A stretch of 64,000 nt of DNA from Elymus sibiricus (lineage: Eukaryota > Streptophyta > Magnoliopsida > Poales > Poaceae). The stretch spans positions 203,230,195 to 203,294,194 of the forward strand of contig CM077664.1 of the NCBI GenBank assembly GCA_039707655.1. Reading direction: 5' to 3'. A model generated the notes under the pieces. That model saw only the letters and a program-made list of their open reading frames with translations. It made no database searches and had not been told where the DNA came from. Made by a program: the position numbers and the translations under genes. Each line of letters begins with the position of its first letter. Within the stretch, counting starts at the first letter, position 1. Shown here in pieces: positions 46,565 to 58,758 of the stretch.

Positions 46565-49500
46565 TGTAACACCCCATGTAATTAGGCTACAGTGATCACC
46601 TTTTTATAGTGCCAAGTCATCATGATTAACTATGCTTGATCATCATTGCATCATATCTCATTTCAAATTCCAATTCAAATTGTAATTCAAATTCAAAGTG
46701 AAAATAAAAGTTGTTCAAATTGAAAACTAAATTGTTCATTAAATTGCAAATAATTCATAACTAATTATGTTCAGGAAAACAACATCACTAAAAATGTCTA
46801 AGCGACTCTATCAACCCAAAACAGTAGCAAACAGCAACATTTTAATACATTTTATTTAATCCAATTTACAAATGAAATTATATTTTGCCCAAACCAATTT
46901 CTGATGGTAGAGCATATTTCACTGTAATATTTGGACTAGGCCACATATTTTACAAAAGTCAGTTAGTAGTCTAACAATTTGCAAAACAGAGTGAATAAAA
47001 GAAATAGAAAAAGAAAAAGGAAAAGACTTACCGTTTACTGTACCTATGGGCCGCGAGTGCACAGTGTAGCGCGGCCCGGCCCAGCCGAGTCGTCGTCCTC
47101 CTCGGCAGCTGTCGCCTGCGCGCGCGTCCGAACGCCGATGCGCCACGCGCCGTTCATCTGCCGGCTCCCCCGTGCGGTTAAAGCCGTCCCTGATCGCCTC
47201 TCGTTCTCCCCCGAACCCTAGTCCCTCCCACTCGCCCGAACGCGCCTCGCTCCCTCTCGTTCCCCACCTCACCCGAGACGCCGTCGTCGACCACCGTTCG
47301 ATCCCGCGCCCACCGTCACCGTTCGGCCTCGCCGAGATGTCGAGAAGCTCCGCCGCCCTCCGCTGCGTCGCCTGAGCCCAGCCACTTGAGACGACTGGCT
47401 CGGCATTGGGCGAATCGAGCTCATCCCCGACCTCGGCCACCTCTTCTTCTCCGGCGATCTCCGGCGATTCCCTGCGCTACTAAGCTATCACCGGCTTTCC
47501 ATAGCCCCCCGGTGAGCCTACACATCTCTCCCCTCTCTCTCGCGCGCATCCTCTTCACCGTAGCCACCGCGTTGGAGATGCCCGATCGCGCCGCCGCCTG
47601 TCCTCGTCGCCGACGAGGCTCCGGTGACCAAATGGTCACGGGCTTGTGCCCATCTTGCTCGCGCGCGCACGTAGACCTCGCCTCGCTGTCTAGATCGTCC
47701 GAACGCACGCCGTATCGCCGTGCCCGACCACCGCCCGAAACCACCGCCGCCGACGTGCTCGCCGCCGTCGCTACACCGCGTCCCCGGCCATGCCACCGCT
47801 GCCATCCGATGCGGCCCACCTCCAGCTCTCGAACGCGCCCAAGAACGCCCAAAACCGTGCACCGTAGGAGAATCCCGGGCTCGTCGGAGTAGAACCGCCG
47901 CGGGAGGCTCGCCGGAGCGCTCTCCATCCGGCGTCCGACGTGGCGCCGTGGGTCTCGCCTCCCTACCACTGACCACGGGCCCCACTGGGCCCTTTTGACC
48001 GGGTCAATGCTGACGTGGCCGGCCCCGTGTCTATGACATGTGGGTTCCGCCGAATTAAAACATATTTAAATAAATAGAAATCTGTTAATTAATTAGTTAA
48101 TTAATTAAAACACTAATCTCTCACTCACCAGTAGGCCCCACCCCTAATTAACCTAATTTAGTTAAGTTTAATCCCTAATTAGCCTAATGTGAGACTGACA
48201 TGTGGGACCCACTGGACCCACTGTCAGGTTTGACTAGTCCACCGCCACTGTTGACCGCTGACGTCAGCTATGCGTCATGCTGACGTCATCCCACTACTGT
48301 TTCGGATAATGTTGATTTAATTAATTAAAATAATTCCAGAAAAATTTAAAACTTTGAAAAATCATATCTTTTAAACCGTAAGTCAGATGAAAATAATTTA
48401 TATATGTAAAATGATCAGAAAAATATGAAGATTCTGAATATGTGATCAAAATGCCTGTCCAACACTCCTAGCTTGGTGAAAATGGAACATTTTGACTGTT
48501 TTCAATAAATGAATAGTGCTCAACCTTAATAAAATAAATCCAAATAAATTCCTTAATTAACTAAATCTTTTAGTTAGGCAGTAAAACACATCTGCATATC
48601 ATTCTAGGCTTGTCATGCATAGTGATTGCATTTTGCCGTGAAATTTATTGTTTCTTCCCCCCTCCTTCTCTCTCGATAGACGCCGAGACCGACGCCGTTG
48701 CAGCAGAGTTCGACTACACCCCCGACGAGCAGCCTACTAGCGACCAGCCACTCTCAGCAGAGCTTCCAGGCAAGCAATCCCCCCTTGACGCATGCCATTG
48801 TCTCCTATTCTTTCTCCCTCCTGCTTGCACTAGAAATTGCCGCTGCCATGCTTTAACCTATTCTGATGCATAGCCTGATTTTGTCGCCTGCTACTGATAC
48901 ATTACCTGTTATCCCATGCTGCCTAGTTAGCTATGCTGCTGTTCCATCTTTGGCCCTCTGCCTTGTCCGTATGCCATGCTTGTTATCGGGCCGTGATCAC
49001 TCTGGGTGTGATCGCGGAAATGTTTTACATTACTGCACTGATTAAACTGTTAAAGTCGGGCTGGCCCCAAGGGTGCCCACGAGTGAATATCATTAAAGAC
49101 GGGTCGGCTCCAAGAGCACCCGTGCGTCATGTTTTACCAAGTCGGAGCGACAGAAACTCTGTTCGTCTCTGCGAGTTACTAAATACGCCTAACGGAACTG
49201 GGTATTTGATCTGAGTGGATCGTCGTGCCCTATACGCACTACAACCACGTGGGATAATGGTTTAATGGGGCCCTCTACGTCGTATGTATCAGCCGAAAGC
49301 TCTTCAGACGTCACAGCTCAGAGATGCGGGCTGATTGTTGGGGTTGGGCTGGTTACGTCACTGGTGTATTCAGTGTCGCGCCTGCTCCCCGGCCAGTCTC
49401 GCAACGTGCAGGAGTGCAAAGGGCGATGTGCCCAAGACCCCTTCGCACTTAGGATTTAGACCGGCGTGTTGACCTCTTTGCTGAGCCTAGGTAGGACTGC

Positions 49501-50396
49501 GTCGTGTCGATCACCCGAGGCCGGGTATTACCCAGCCAGTGTGTCCGGCCAGAGGTAATCGAGCGTGTTGGGTAACAGTAGTGCACCACTGCAGGGAAGT
49601 TATCTATTCGAATAGCCGTGTCCATGGTAACAGGACGCTCAGAGTTGTATCCGGATCTATGACAACTACAAACTGATGATGATACATATTAAACTGTTAC
49701 TACTGCTCTCGGGATCGCTTTCTCGCAGGATAGTCGAGAAAGGATCTCAAGGAGTTGCTACCATACAACCACTATGATATGCTACTATATTCTACTCTCT
49801 CCTGATGCTGCAAGATTGCTTCAAGATGCTAGTCTTCGATAGGCTAGGCTTCTCCCCGTCTATTCTGGCATTCTGCAGTTTAGTCCAAAGATATAGCCCC
49901 ATTCCTTTGATACCAATGCAGAACTAGCATAGTTCTGATGTCAGTCTTGCGAGTACTTTGGATGAGTACTCACAGTTGCTCTGCTATTCTTTTTCCCCCA
50001 TATTCATTTGATGATACATCAGACGACGGAGCCCAGGAGCCAGATGCCACCGCAGGAGCTTACTACCAGGAGGGTCCCGACGGCACTTACTACTGGATCG
50101 AGCCAGCCGACCAGGAGTAGTTAGGAGGCCCTAGGCAGGAGGCCTTCACCTTTCGATCTGTATCGCTGTTTGTGCTAGCCTTCTTAAGGCACCCTTGACT
50201 AACTATGTCTGTACTCAGATATCATTTGTGTGTATGACTTATGTATTCGGGTCCTCACGACCCCGGGTTTGTAATATGGTGATTTATGTTTAATTCGAGT
50301 TTAGAGTTGTGTTGTGATATCTTCCCGTGAGTCCCTGTGCTTGATCGTGCACGTTTGCGTGTATGATTAGTGCACGATTAAGTCGGGGGCGTCACA
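46565..50396 (+). repeat. Right LTR of the chromovirus (3,832 bp)
   Basis: The LTR starts TGTAACACCCC and ends GGGGGCGTCACA. It is 24 bp longer than the left copy because of two small insertions (around 47735-47750 and 48088-48102). Confidence 0.92.
48680..50120 (+). other. Splice-bounded exon pair in the right LTR
   Basis: This is the same structure as in the left LTR: exon A 48680-48769 and exon B 50023-50120. Splice signals and frame are conserved. Exon A differs by a two-base change that turns one Asp into Ser; exon B is unchanged. Confidence 0.4.
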
Positions 50397-52875
50397 AATA
50401 TGGACCAAGCTATCAAAGACCAGTCGTGCCTCCTGGTCCACCATCATCGACAGCCCTTGCCAAGGTCGCATGGGGTCAGTGCGTCTCAGCCATTCCCAGC
50501 GCACTCTGAATGCGAGAGATTGCAACTTCAGGTTTTTCACCCCAAGACCTCCAGAACAAATGGGCCTGCATATTGATTTCCAGGCGACGAGACATTGGCC
50601 GCCATTAGTTCGATCTTTGCCAGCCCAGAAAAAGCTCCTCATCCAAGTGTCCATATCCTCATAAGCCCATGCTGGCGCGTCCATGACAAGGAGGTGGTGT
50701 ACTGGCCTGGCGGCAATGACTGACTTGACGAGAATCAGTCTGCCAGGTCGCTGAATGAGGCCCCTTTGCCATGCAGGTATGTATTGCCTGACTTGATCTA
50801 GCATTGGCCACCATTGGGCCTTGGTAAGCTGCTTGATGGCCAGTTATAGGCCCAAGTACCGACAGGGGAACTGGCCAATTGAACACTCCAGCAGGCTAAT
50901 CACCCTATCATGGTCATCTGGACTCCCTCTGATCAGAACTGCAGAAGACTTCGTATAGTTGACCCGCAGCCCTGATGCATGTCCAAACACATCTAGCGCA
51001 CACCTGACGAAGTTGAGGTCTGAAGTGGTGGGGCGGATGAACAGAGCGACGTCGTCCGCATATATTGAAAGCCGCTGCGTGGCCGAGATGCCACTGTACG
51101 TGTTGAGAACTCCTTCCTCCATGGCCTTGCTGACGATCACAGAAAGTGCTTCCATGGCAATAACAAAAAGGAACGGCGAGATAGGATCTCCTTGGCGTGG
51201 TCAATTCTTTTTCCAGGGTTACCATTGACCAAAATCTTCGTGGTAGCAGATTGCAGTAAGATCGCAACCCATCGAAGCCAATTACTTCCAAATCCCTTGG
51301 CCCGGAGGACCTCGAAAAGGATGGCCCATGAGAGGGAATCAAAAGCCCGTGCAATGTCTAACTTCAGGAAAACACCAGGGGTCTTTCTCGCGTGTATCTT
51401 TCGAGCTACTTGCCGCACAAGCAGGAAGTTGTCGTGTAAGTTCCGCCCGCGGATGAACGCCGATTGATTCACTCCCACAATGTCAGGCATGCGTCTCCGC
51501 ACTCTGTTGGCTAGGATCTTAGCAGCAAGTTTTGACACGCTGTGTGGAAGGCTGATGGGGCGGTAATCGCCAACAACCTCCGCATCCATCTTCTTCGGGA
51601 TGAGCACGATAAGTGCTCTGTTAAGATTGGCGAAGCCTCGGCCGTCTCCCACATAAAACTTGAGGAGTGCTGCCATGACGTCGTTCTTAATGGTGTGCCA
51701 TGGGTGCTGATAGAAGGAGCCGGTAAATCCGTCGGGCCCCGGGGCTCGGTCGGGAGGCATCTCCTTGATCACTGTCCAAGCTTCCTCCATCGTGAATATA
51801 GCGTCCAGCTCCTGAAGGTCTAGGGCCTCCATCCCAAGGTACTCAAGATCAATTGTGCGAGGTCGCACTATCGCGGTACCAATCAGGTTGTGGTAAGCTC
51901 AGAAGAAAACCTCCTCCTTCCTTTCCTGGTCTGTGACTATTACATCCCTGTGTTTGATGTGTGGGATAAAGTTCTTGGCTCTTCGATCGTTTGCCACCGC
52001 TTGAATTTTGTGTGTGTTCGCGTCTCCTTCCTTAAGCCATCGAAAGCGAGATCGTTGCCGCTCAATAGTACGCTCAAGTGATGCCAAGCCTAACACCAAG
52101 AGTTTAAGAGTGCGACGCAACCAAATTTCCAGCTCTGAGAGGCTCCTATCCTCTTGCGCCTTCTCCAACCTGTAGATAACAAGGGAGGCCACCGCGATTT
52201 GCAACTTAATATTACCGGTTTTGCACTATCCCCAGGATTGTAAGGCCGCTGCTGTGTTACGCAATAGAGCATCCAGTCGTTTGTAGGGGTCGACAATCGC
52301 AGGGTCACAAACCCAAGCATCTCGCACCGCCTGTTCGAAGCCGTCCAGTTTGATCCAATAGTTTTCAAAGCGAAAGCGCTTTTTGACCCCGACCGAGGTG
52401 CTAGTAGTCAGGTGCAGGGGGGCGTGATCCGAGATGCCAGTCGACAAAGCTTGGAGCAGGCTACCGCTATGCGCTAGGTCCCAATCCACCGAGACGAGCA
52501 CCCTATCAATCTTCGTCAGAGTAGGCACCTCCCTTTCGTTTGACCAGGTGAATCGCCGGCCGTGCATGTAGAGCTCCTTGAGTTCATTGTTGTCCACAAA
52601 AGATCTAAATTTGTTCATCATGTTGCGATTTAGGTTCGTGTTATTCTTCTCGGAAGCGCGGAGAATCATGTTAAAGTCTCCTATAACCATCCATGGCCCA
52701 TGGCAACTAGCTCTTCTCGTGCAAAGGTCATCAAGGAACTTAGTTTTGAGGTCGTCTCCTTGCGGCCCATAAACCACCGTCATCCACCGGTCCGTACCAA
52801 ATTTTGGGTGCACCAGTCCCATGAGGAAATTATCGTCCGTCTGCACCATGTCCCATGCAATGAGGATGCCACAAA
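50397..52875 (-). mobile_element. LINE 5' segment (endonuclease fragment and RT), minus strand
   Basis: This is the other half of the LINE whose tail is at 35921. Reading on the minus strand: an endonuclease truncated at its N-terminus (from about GILIAW, 52870; with GDFNMILRASEKN and SDHAPL), then RT with APGPDGFTG, RPISL, QSAFIRGRNLHDN, an intact LKLDIARAFDS motif A, RQGDPISPF and an intact YADD (about 51060). Lesions are a frameshift near 51195 and a stop near 50847. The 5' truncation is typical of LINE insertions. Confidence 0.88.
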
Positions 52876-52881
52876 TGACAA

Positions 52882-54403
52882 TGAAGGTGTTGGCTTGATG
52901 CTCACTTGCTTGTATTTTGTTTACAGATATCATTTTTTTCGAAGGATAAATTTAATATTTTTAGTTTATGTTTTTTTGCGGGGGATTTTTAGTTTATATT
53001 GATCCGCGGACAGATCAATCATCTCAAGAAAAGTATATTTTGGTGGAAGGGTTTCAATAATTGGTTAGTTAGCATATTCGACCAATCATTGAAGAAGTCG
53101 TAAGAGTAGTTGTAATGCGTGGTGCATATTTTACCGCTTAGGGGTATCTATCTTCTTCGTATAGTTTACAAGTGCACCCCATCTTTGACATAGTTGTCTC
53201 TTCTATATATTATCTAAAACTGTATAATTATCCATGCGTTGGAACGGATTATAAATAAATATTATAGTAATATGTTAGCCGGTAATTTACCTGTCCGTAT
53301 TAATATTTATTTGCGGGAACATATTAATATGATTGTGTAAATAAGTATTTATCAAGTTATGCCCATGATTTACCACCTAAGCTAGAAGTTTGGTTTTGGC
53401 CTCCTTATAGCTTAGTAGGCTAGGTCATGCATGGTACTAAATGATGAAATTGATGCAAAAAAGTAAATAAATTACGGTAATACATGGAACTGAAGCAAAA
53501 GGTAAGTAAATTAAGATAGAATTGGTGCAGAAAATAACTAAATTAAGATGGTTGATTAGCGTGCGGTGAATGTGCAGACAAAGGCGTGATGAGATAACAA
53601 AACGGCTGGACGACCCCCCCCCCCCCCCGCCCGCGTGCGCGATGGAGGGACGGGGAGGGGAAGGGGGAATCGGTTGAGGAGGAATTCTGCCGGCAGGAAA
53701 AGGAACCTTAAGTATGTTTTAACTAGAAGAAAAACAAGATCTTCTGATTATACTTATCTCTTCTATGTAGTATTATTTAAAACTAGATAATTACCCGTAC
53801 GTTGCAATAGGTTATAAATATTTTAGTAAGTTAGTGTCAGCGTCACGGAGAACGAGGTCCCCCGGGCCCGCAATGAGATGCCTGATTCGGCGTTGCATCT
53901 GCCCGAAGCTAGGGAAGCCCCTAGAAGACCCTCGTAAAGGAAGAGATCAGGATCCCCGAGCACCCTTTCCTTTCGTCCAGAAGAAAATTTCAAGCCCCCC
54001 CATGCATTTGCCCCCTAGCGTAGCCCCCTTTCTGGTGATCCCTCCAGCATAAAGCAAAGCATCCAACAAAAATTCTACACCCCCCTCATGGGGGCGTGAT
54101 GACGATGAAGCTGACTGACCCATACTGGGGCCGGTGGCGTGAGTTGTTGCGTGTCAAGCGTGATGCATGCCACGACACCCAACAGTCTTCGGTCATAGCG
54201 CGGGGTGGCACACTCGTGCCCCGTCGGCGTCAGAAGTAGGGTTGTTAGCGGGGTGAAGCTCTTCGTGATGTCATCTATGGTCCTGGCGAATTCTTAGCAT
54301 GGGTCACAAGAGGGATTGTGTGGTTTCCCCTAGTGGTCTATAAGGGGGGTTACACTTGTCTCTAGAGCAAGAACTAGCACACATGACTTAGGGTGTTACA
54401 CCT
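52882..54403. other. Intergenic; former upstream DNA of the DUF538 gene, then unassigned
   Basis: No gene. It includes a 15-C tract (53614-53628). Two diverged direct copies of a sequence with AAAACTRKATAATTA and CGTTG lie at about 53200-53275 and 53756-53832, possibly bounding a small insertion. The part next to 52882 was probably the proximal promoter of the DUF538 gene before the LINE inserted. Confidence 0.4.
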
Positions 54404-55845
54404 TGATGGCCTGCAATACACACAAGGTAGCATAGCACCTTCGTGTAAGTATCCCAATAGTTATCGTTCCCAAGGAAGAGCAGAGTAGAGGATTGTGAGT
54501 GGCGTTTCGGTTGCACACAAGTTGTCACCATAACTGTCTGAAAATCTGCAGATGGTTTTGCTGTTCTGTGAAACAAATACACCAGAGTCATGAAAGAGTT
54601 GATAGTTGCAGCGAGAATAATAAAGAGCTTCAAAGTAAATAACATAAAGTAAAGCGACTGAAAGTAAAAGGTTGTTGTCTGCAATATAGAGGTTAGGTGC
54701 GGAGAAACTTTGGATCATGGTGTACATCAAGTGTGCCAGTTCGACGGTTATACCAGTTACCATGTATTGTGATTCTAGTGCATAGATTGTTTGTTTGGTA
54801 GGTGATCACCTTTGAGTGGTTGAAATCCTCCGTGCCAGATTCGTTATCCCCTATAGTCCCACTTTGACGTTGCCATTACATGGTCGTTTCTGCAATTAAG
54901 GTCATAAGACCGAAACAACGCATTAGGTTTCATGGATTACTGTTATCTCATATTTTCTTAGCGCCTCACATATATCAACACCTGCCACTTGGAGGTCATA
55001 GATTCACTAAACAATATGTGTTACCTATGTAGGTCTTCAGATCATGTTGCCTGGGCCCTTAAATTGGACAACACACATTACGTGCATCACCGATAAATAA
55101 TTTACTAAACAATTATAGAACTATAATCACAAATGACGACATATAGAATAGGCACATATAAATCTCATCAATCCCCTACATCTGCCACGCCTAGGGGGCA
55201 TTACTTACGCATGAGGGGGCCTAACCAAATATCTTGGAGATCAAACAAAGGGAAATCATTTCAATAACATCACAAAAAACTGTAATAAATGAATGATTAG
55301 ACAAGTATCGATCTCAAGATGAGTATGAATAGAGTTACAACCCCTAATCTTCCAACTTGGAATTCCTCTCTCTATGGTGGTGTTGCGATGAATGGAAATA
55401 GAGATGGGGGGAAGAGAAGGAACAGAGCTCCAGCGGTTCTTTTCTCTGGATCTCTTCACCCTCTATTCTGGATGTAGTGGCGGCACCTCTCTATCTCTGA
55501 TGATGTCCGTGCCTTCACGAAAGTTGCTTGCATTGATGAAGTGGTGTTGGCGCCGCATGGTACAACTGCTGGTACGAGCGGGAGCGCTCGTACCATGCTG
55601 TCTTGCGCTCTGGATGCTTTGTTAAATTTTCGCCCAAGGGAAAGTTGCTCCAAATGACTTCATTTGACAGGATATTGGTTGGTTTCCTTCCAAATATATA
55701 TGTTCGTGCACATCAACAGTAAAAACAAGTATTCTTCTTTCTCGAAAGATTGGCGTTAGAAAGACGCGAGAAATGTCGAAAACCCTATGAAAACCACATC
55801 AAAACTCTCTAATAAAAGTGACAAAATATCGAGCCATCATACCTC
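54404..55845 (-). repeat. Athila-type LTR-like sequence (minus strand), degenerate
   Basis: It starts on the plus strand with TGATGGCCTGCAATACACAC and keeps the same layout as the LTR at 60705 (…CCCA…GAGGAGCAGA…), so it is a diverged gypsy LTR in reverse orientation. It abuts the next LTR at 55846. Confidence 0.5.
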
Positions 55846-56936
55846 TGATACGTCTCAAACATATCAACTTTTCCAACCTCTTTTGCCATTGTTTCCCCCT
55901 CTAATTTTCATGATTTGAGTGAAACTAACCTAGACTGACGTTGTTTTCAGCAGAATTGCCATGGTGTTATTTTTATGCAGAAATAAAAGTGCTCCAAATT
56001 GAATGGGGATTTTGATGAATCTTTTTTGGAAAATAAGAAGACCGGAGGACCGAAGATGGGCCAGAGGGGGTCCACAAGGGCGCCATGTGGCCTGGCACCC
56101 GGTTACCCTCTTGGTTGCATGGGGTGGCTGCGTGGATCCCTCAGGGACTGCCTTACGATGATTCTTCCGCCTATAAATCCCATATTTTGCTTAAAAAATC
56201 ACATTAAATCCCCCACGCGTTTTACGTACGGAGCCACCGCCACCTCTGTTTTTCCTATGGAGATCTGATATGAAGTCTGTTTTGGGCTCCGAAAAGGGGG
56301 ATTCATCGTCGTCATCATCACCAACCCTTCTCTAACAACAATCTCATGACGCTTCCACCCATGTGTGAGTAATTCCCCTATAGGCACACTGAGGTAGATG
56401 GGAATTGGGTGAGAATTATTATGTAATAAATATCAGATTTTGTTAGGGCTTGATCCCCAGTATCCACTATGTTCTGAGATTGATGTTGCTTTGACTTTGC
56501 TATGCTTAATGCTTGACAATAGGGCCCGAGTGCCATGATTTCAGATCCGACCCTTTATGTTTTCATGAATATATTTGTGTTTTGTATCATACCTGCAAGT
56601 TGTGTGCACCTGTTAATGTTCCGAACCCGAGACCCCCAGGTGACAATAATTGGGATATCAACGGGGATGAATTTACCGTGAGGATCACATGTATTCATTG
56701 ATTGTTAATGCTTTGATCTGGTTCTCTATTAAAAGGAGCATCTTAATTGCCCTTATTTTCCATTAGGATCCCATTGAAACGGGAGGGTAGGAAAAAAATG
56801 TTGTGCAAGTTCTTATTGCAAGCATATACAACTACATACAGAATACATGCGTACATATGATTGATGAATTGGTGCTAGTTTGCTATCGCTCTATGTTATG
56901 ACTATTACATAATGAATCTCATCTGAACAAAACTCA
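55846..56936 (+). repeat. 5' LTR of an Athila-type gypsy element
   Basis: It starts TGATACGTCTC, a common start in Triticeae gypsy LTRs, and contains a promoter-type CTATAAAT (about 56170). It is followed after a short spacer by an Asp-tRNA-type primer site. The exact 3' boundary is uncertain by a few bases. Confidence 0.65.
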
Positions 56937-56948
56937 TTATCTATTTTA

Positions 56949-56966
56949 TGGTGCCGTTGTCGGGGA
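56949..56966 (+). other. Primer binding site (tRNA-Asp type)
   Basis: TGGTGCCGTTGTCGGGGA differs at two positions from TGGCGCCGTTGCCGGGGA, the usual primer site of Athila-type elements. Confidence 0.75.
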
Positions 56967-57059
56967 GCATAGCTCATTATTAAGTTCACTTGGGAGTTAT
57001 TTTTTGCTGCAATGCATCTTTAAATATGGGAAAAATTCAAAGATCCCAAAACCAAGACC

Positions 57060-57479
57060 ATGCCTTCCAAGACAAGGCATCGTACGGACCTACCCACTAG
57101 ATCTACTCTTGATTCACCTACTATTTTGGGTCAACTTGTGACACCACCACCACCACCACATGCTTCACACACTGCTATGTCACATACAATAGGGACTGCT
57201 TCTGCTTCTGATGATACTTATGATGATGCTTCTATTGTGTTTAATGAAACTGTTCCACTTGGATTTTTTTTGGATACTCAAATTGCTAGAGGTAAAGAAC
57301 TTGAAACTACTAATTTTTTTGATGGATCACCTATTACATCTACTTCACCTATTAAAAAAATACCCATTAATCTACCAACTACACCTATTGTGCTTGATGA
57401 AGATTTTAGTAAAGAGTTTATGACTTATGATGTTGAGGGTGGTATTGATGGTTTGATCGAACTAGTTAAGAAAAGTTGA
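57060..57479 (+). pseudogene. N-terminal gag fragment of the Athila-type element
   Basis: 139 codons from ATG at 57060. The protein is Ser/Thr/Pro-rich with a Pro run, and no domain can be named. The frame is cut at 57477 by the insertion of another LTR element; the first three bases of that LTR (TGA) supply the stop codon. Confidence 0.6.
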
Positions 57480-58541
57480 TGTAGGGCACGGGCCAAAGTG
57501 CCCCGATTTGTCCCGATGTTCATGAATTGGAGGTGGCTACGCGAAGAACACGAAGAACATGAAGAACAAGAGGGGGAAATCACAAGAGAAACACTCAAGA
57601 ACAAGTCCAATCACACATCCACTAGACTAACAAACAGACAAGATCCACAAGGTACATGAACAATCAAAGGGAAACAAGATACAAGGTAGAGTTCATCCCA
57701 AATCCAAGAGGAGATGAGGTCTTGATGATCTAGATAGATCCTTCCCTAAGAAGGGGTCTTGAATCCCGCGAGATCTTCTCCATCGAAGGTCTTGAACTCC
57801 AATGGAGTCTTCTCTCTCTCTCAAGAGGAATCCCACAAGGGGAGGTACATGAGCTAAGCTCCAATGTGTAGTTCTAATCTTAGCTATCCCTAGAATGGAG
57901 GTGGAGGTGGTCTATTTATAGTACAAGCCACGAAGTGGGGGTGGGAGAGAGATACATGGGCCTCAGGCCCGAAGCGGTGCGCAGGAGCCGGATGTCCGGG
58001 CTGATGGCCGTATGTCCGGCCCGACACGGGGTGCTGGATGTCCGGGCTGGTGGCCGGATGTCCGGCCTGGAGTTGATCGATCTTTGGTTGGCTTCGAAAG
58101 CCTCTCTGCCGGATTTCCGGGGGTGAGGCCGGATGTCCGGGAGATGGTGTGGCGCCGGATGTCCGGCCGCTGATGCCTTCAGCCGTCTGTTGGTGCAACT
58201 CTTGTGTGGCTGCACAGGCGCCGGATGTCCGGCCCCTGGCCCGGATGTTCGGCCGCTGTAGCTTCAACAACATTGTCTTCTTCTGTCGTTGCTTCCACGC
58301 TTCCCTCGCGGATGGTGTAGTTGTTCCTTGGCGCTTGCACTCCTCCTCAACATCCGTGAAGCTCCGGCAATACCTATGCATGCACACGGGAGAAGTTTCA
58401 AGTAGTATACCATCCTCGAAGGGGTCAAGTGAGCACGTGTAAAGGAGACGATTCACCTTTGTGTATGTGAATTAGATGTCGCACGTGTCACTTGCCAAAT
58501 GGACTCTTGACATGGTGATGTCCGTAGGATGCTCCGCATCA
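57477..58541 (-). repeat. 3' LTR of a gypsy element (minus strand)
   Basis: On the minus strand it starts TGATGCGG (58541) and ends CTACATCA (57477), giving TGATG/CATCA terminal repeats. The polypurine tract (AAGGGGGAGGGGA, 58542-58557) precedes it, which fixes the orientation. A TATA box (CTATAAATAG) is near 57915. Confidence 0.8.
57988..58252. repeat. Nine copies of a CCGGATGTCCGG-type palindrome
   Basis: Exact or one-mismatch copies of a 12-bp near-palindrome cluster in 265 bp, upstream of the TATA box of the minus-strand LTR (its U3 region). Confidence 0.85.
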
Positions 58542-58758
58542 TCCCCTCCCCCTTGGGAAAGATCCGTCCTCGAATCAAAATCAAAATCACCATGGGAAGA
58601 GATGTCGTCGCTGTGTAGAAGTGGACGATCACCAAGCATTCATCATCTTGAAGCTCAAAATGGGCACTCTCCAATGTCGCACCGTCTTGTGATTCCTTCA
58701 AAAGGAGCAAGAACAACAAACACTTGGAAAAAGAAATGAGGTTAGCGTTAGTGCAAAA

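Larger units (their letters stand above)
36898..50396 (+). mobile_element. Tekay-type gypsy chromovirus, complete (13.5 kb)
   Basis: Two LTRs (36898-40705 and 46565-50396) and an internal region of 5.86 kb are flanked by the 5-bp repeat AATAT (36893-36897 and 50397-50401). Excising the element and one repeat restores the LINE reading frame across the junction. The internal region has a Met-tRNA-type primer site, an accessory ORF, gag-pol with a C-terminal chromodomain, and a polypurine tract. The very long LTRs and chromodomain fit the Tekay/Del clade. The LTRs are nearly identical apart from scattered substitutions and small indels near 47740 and 48088, so the insertion is fairly recent. Confidence 0.93.

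Noticed and set aside
57890..58456. 188-codon minus-strand ORF
   Set aside because: It lies wholly inside an LTR and its composition follows the CCGGATGTCCGG repeats.
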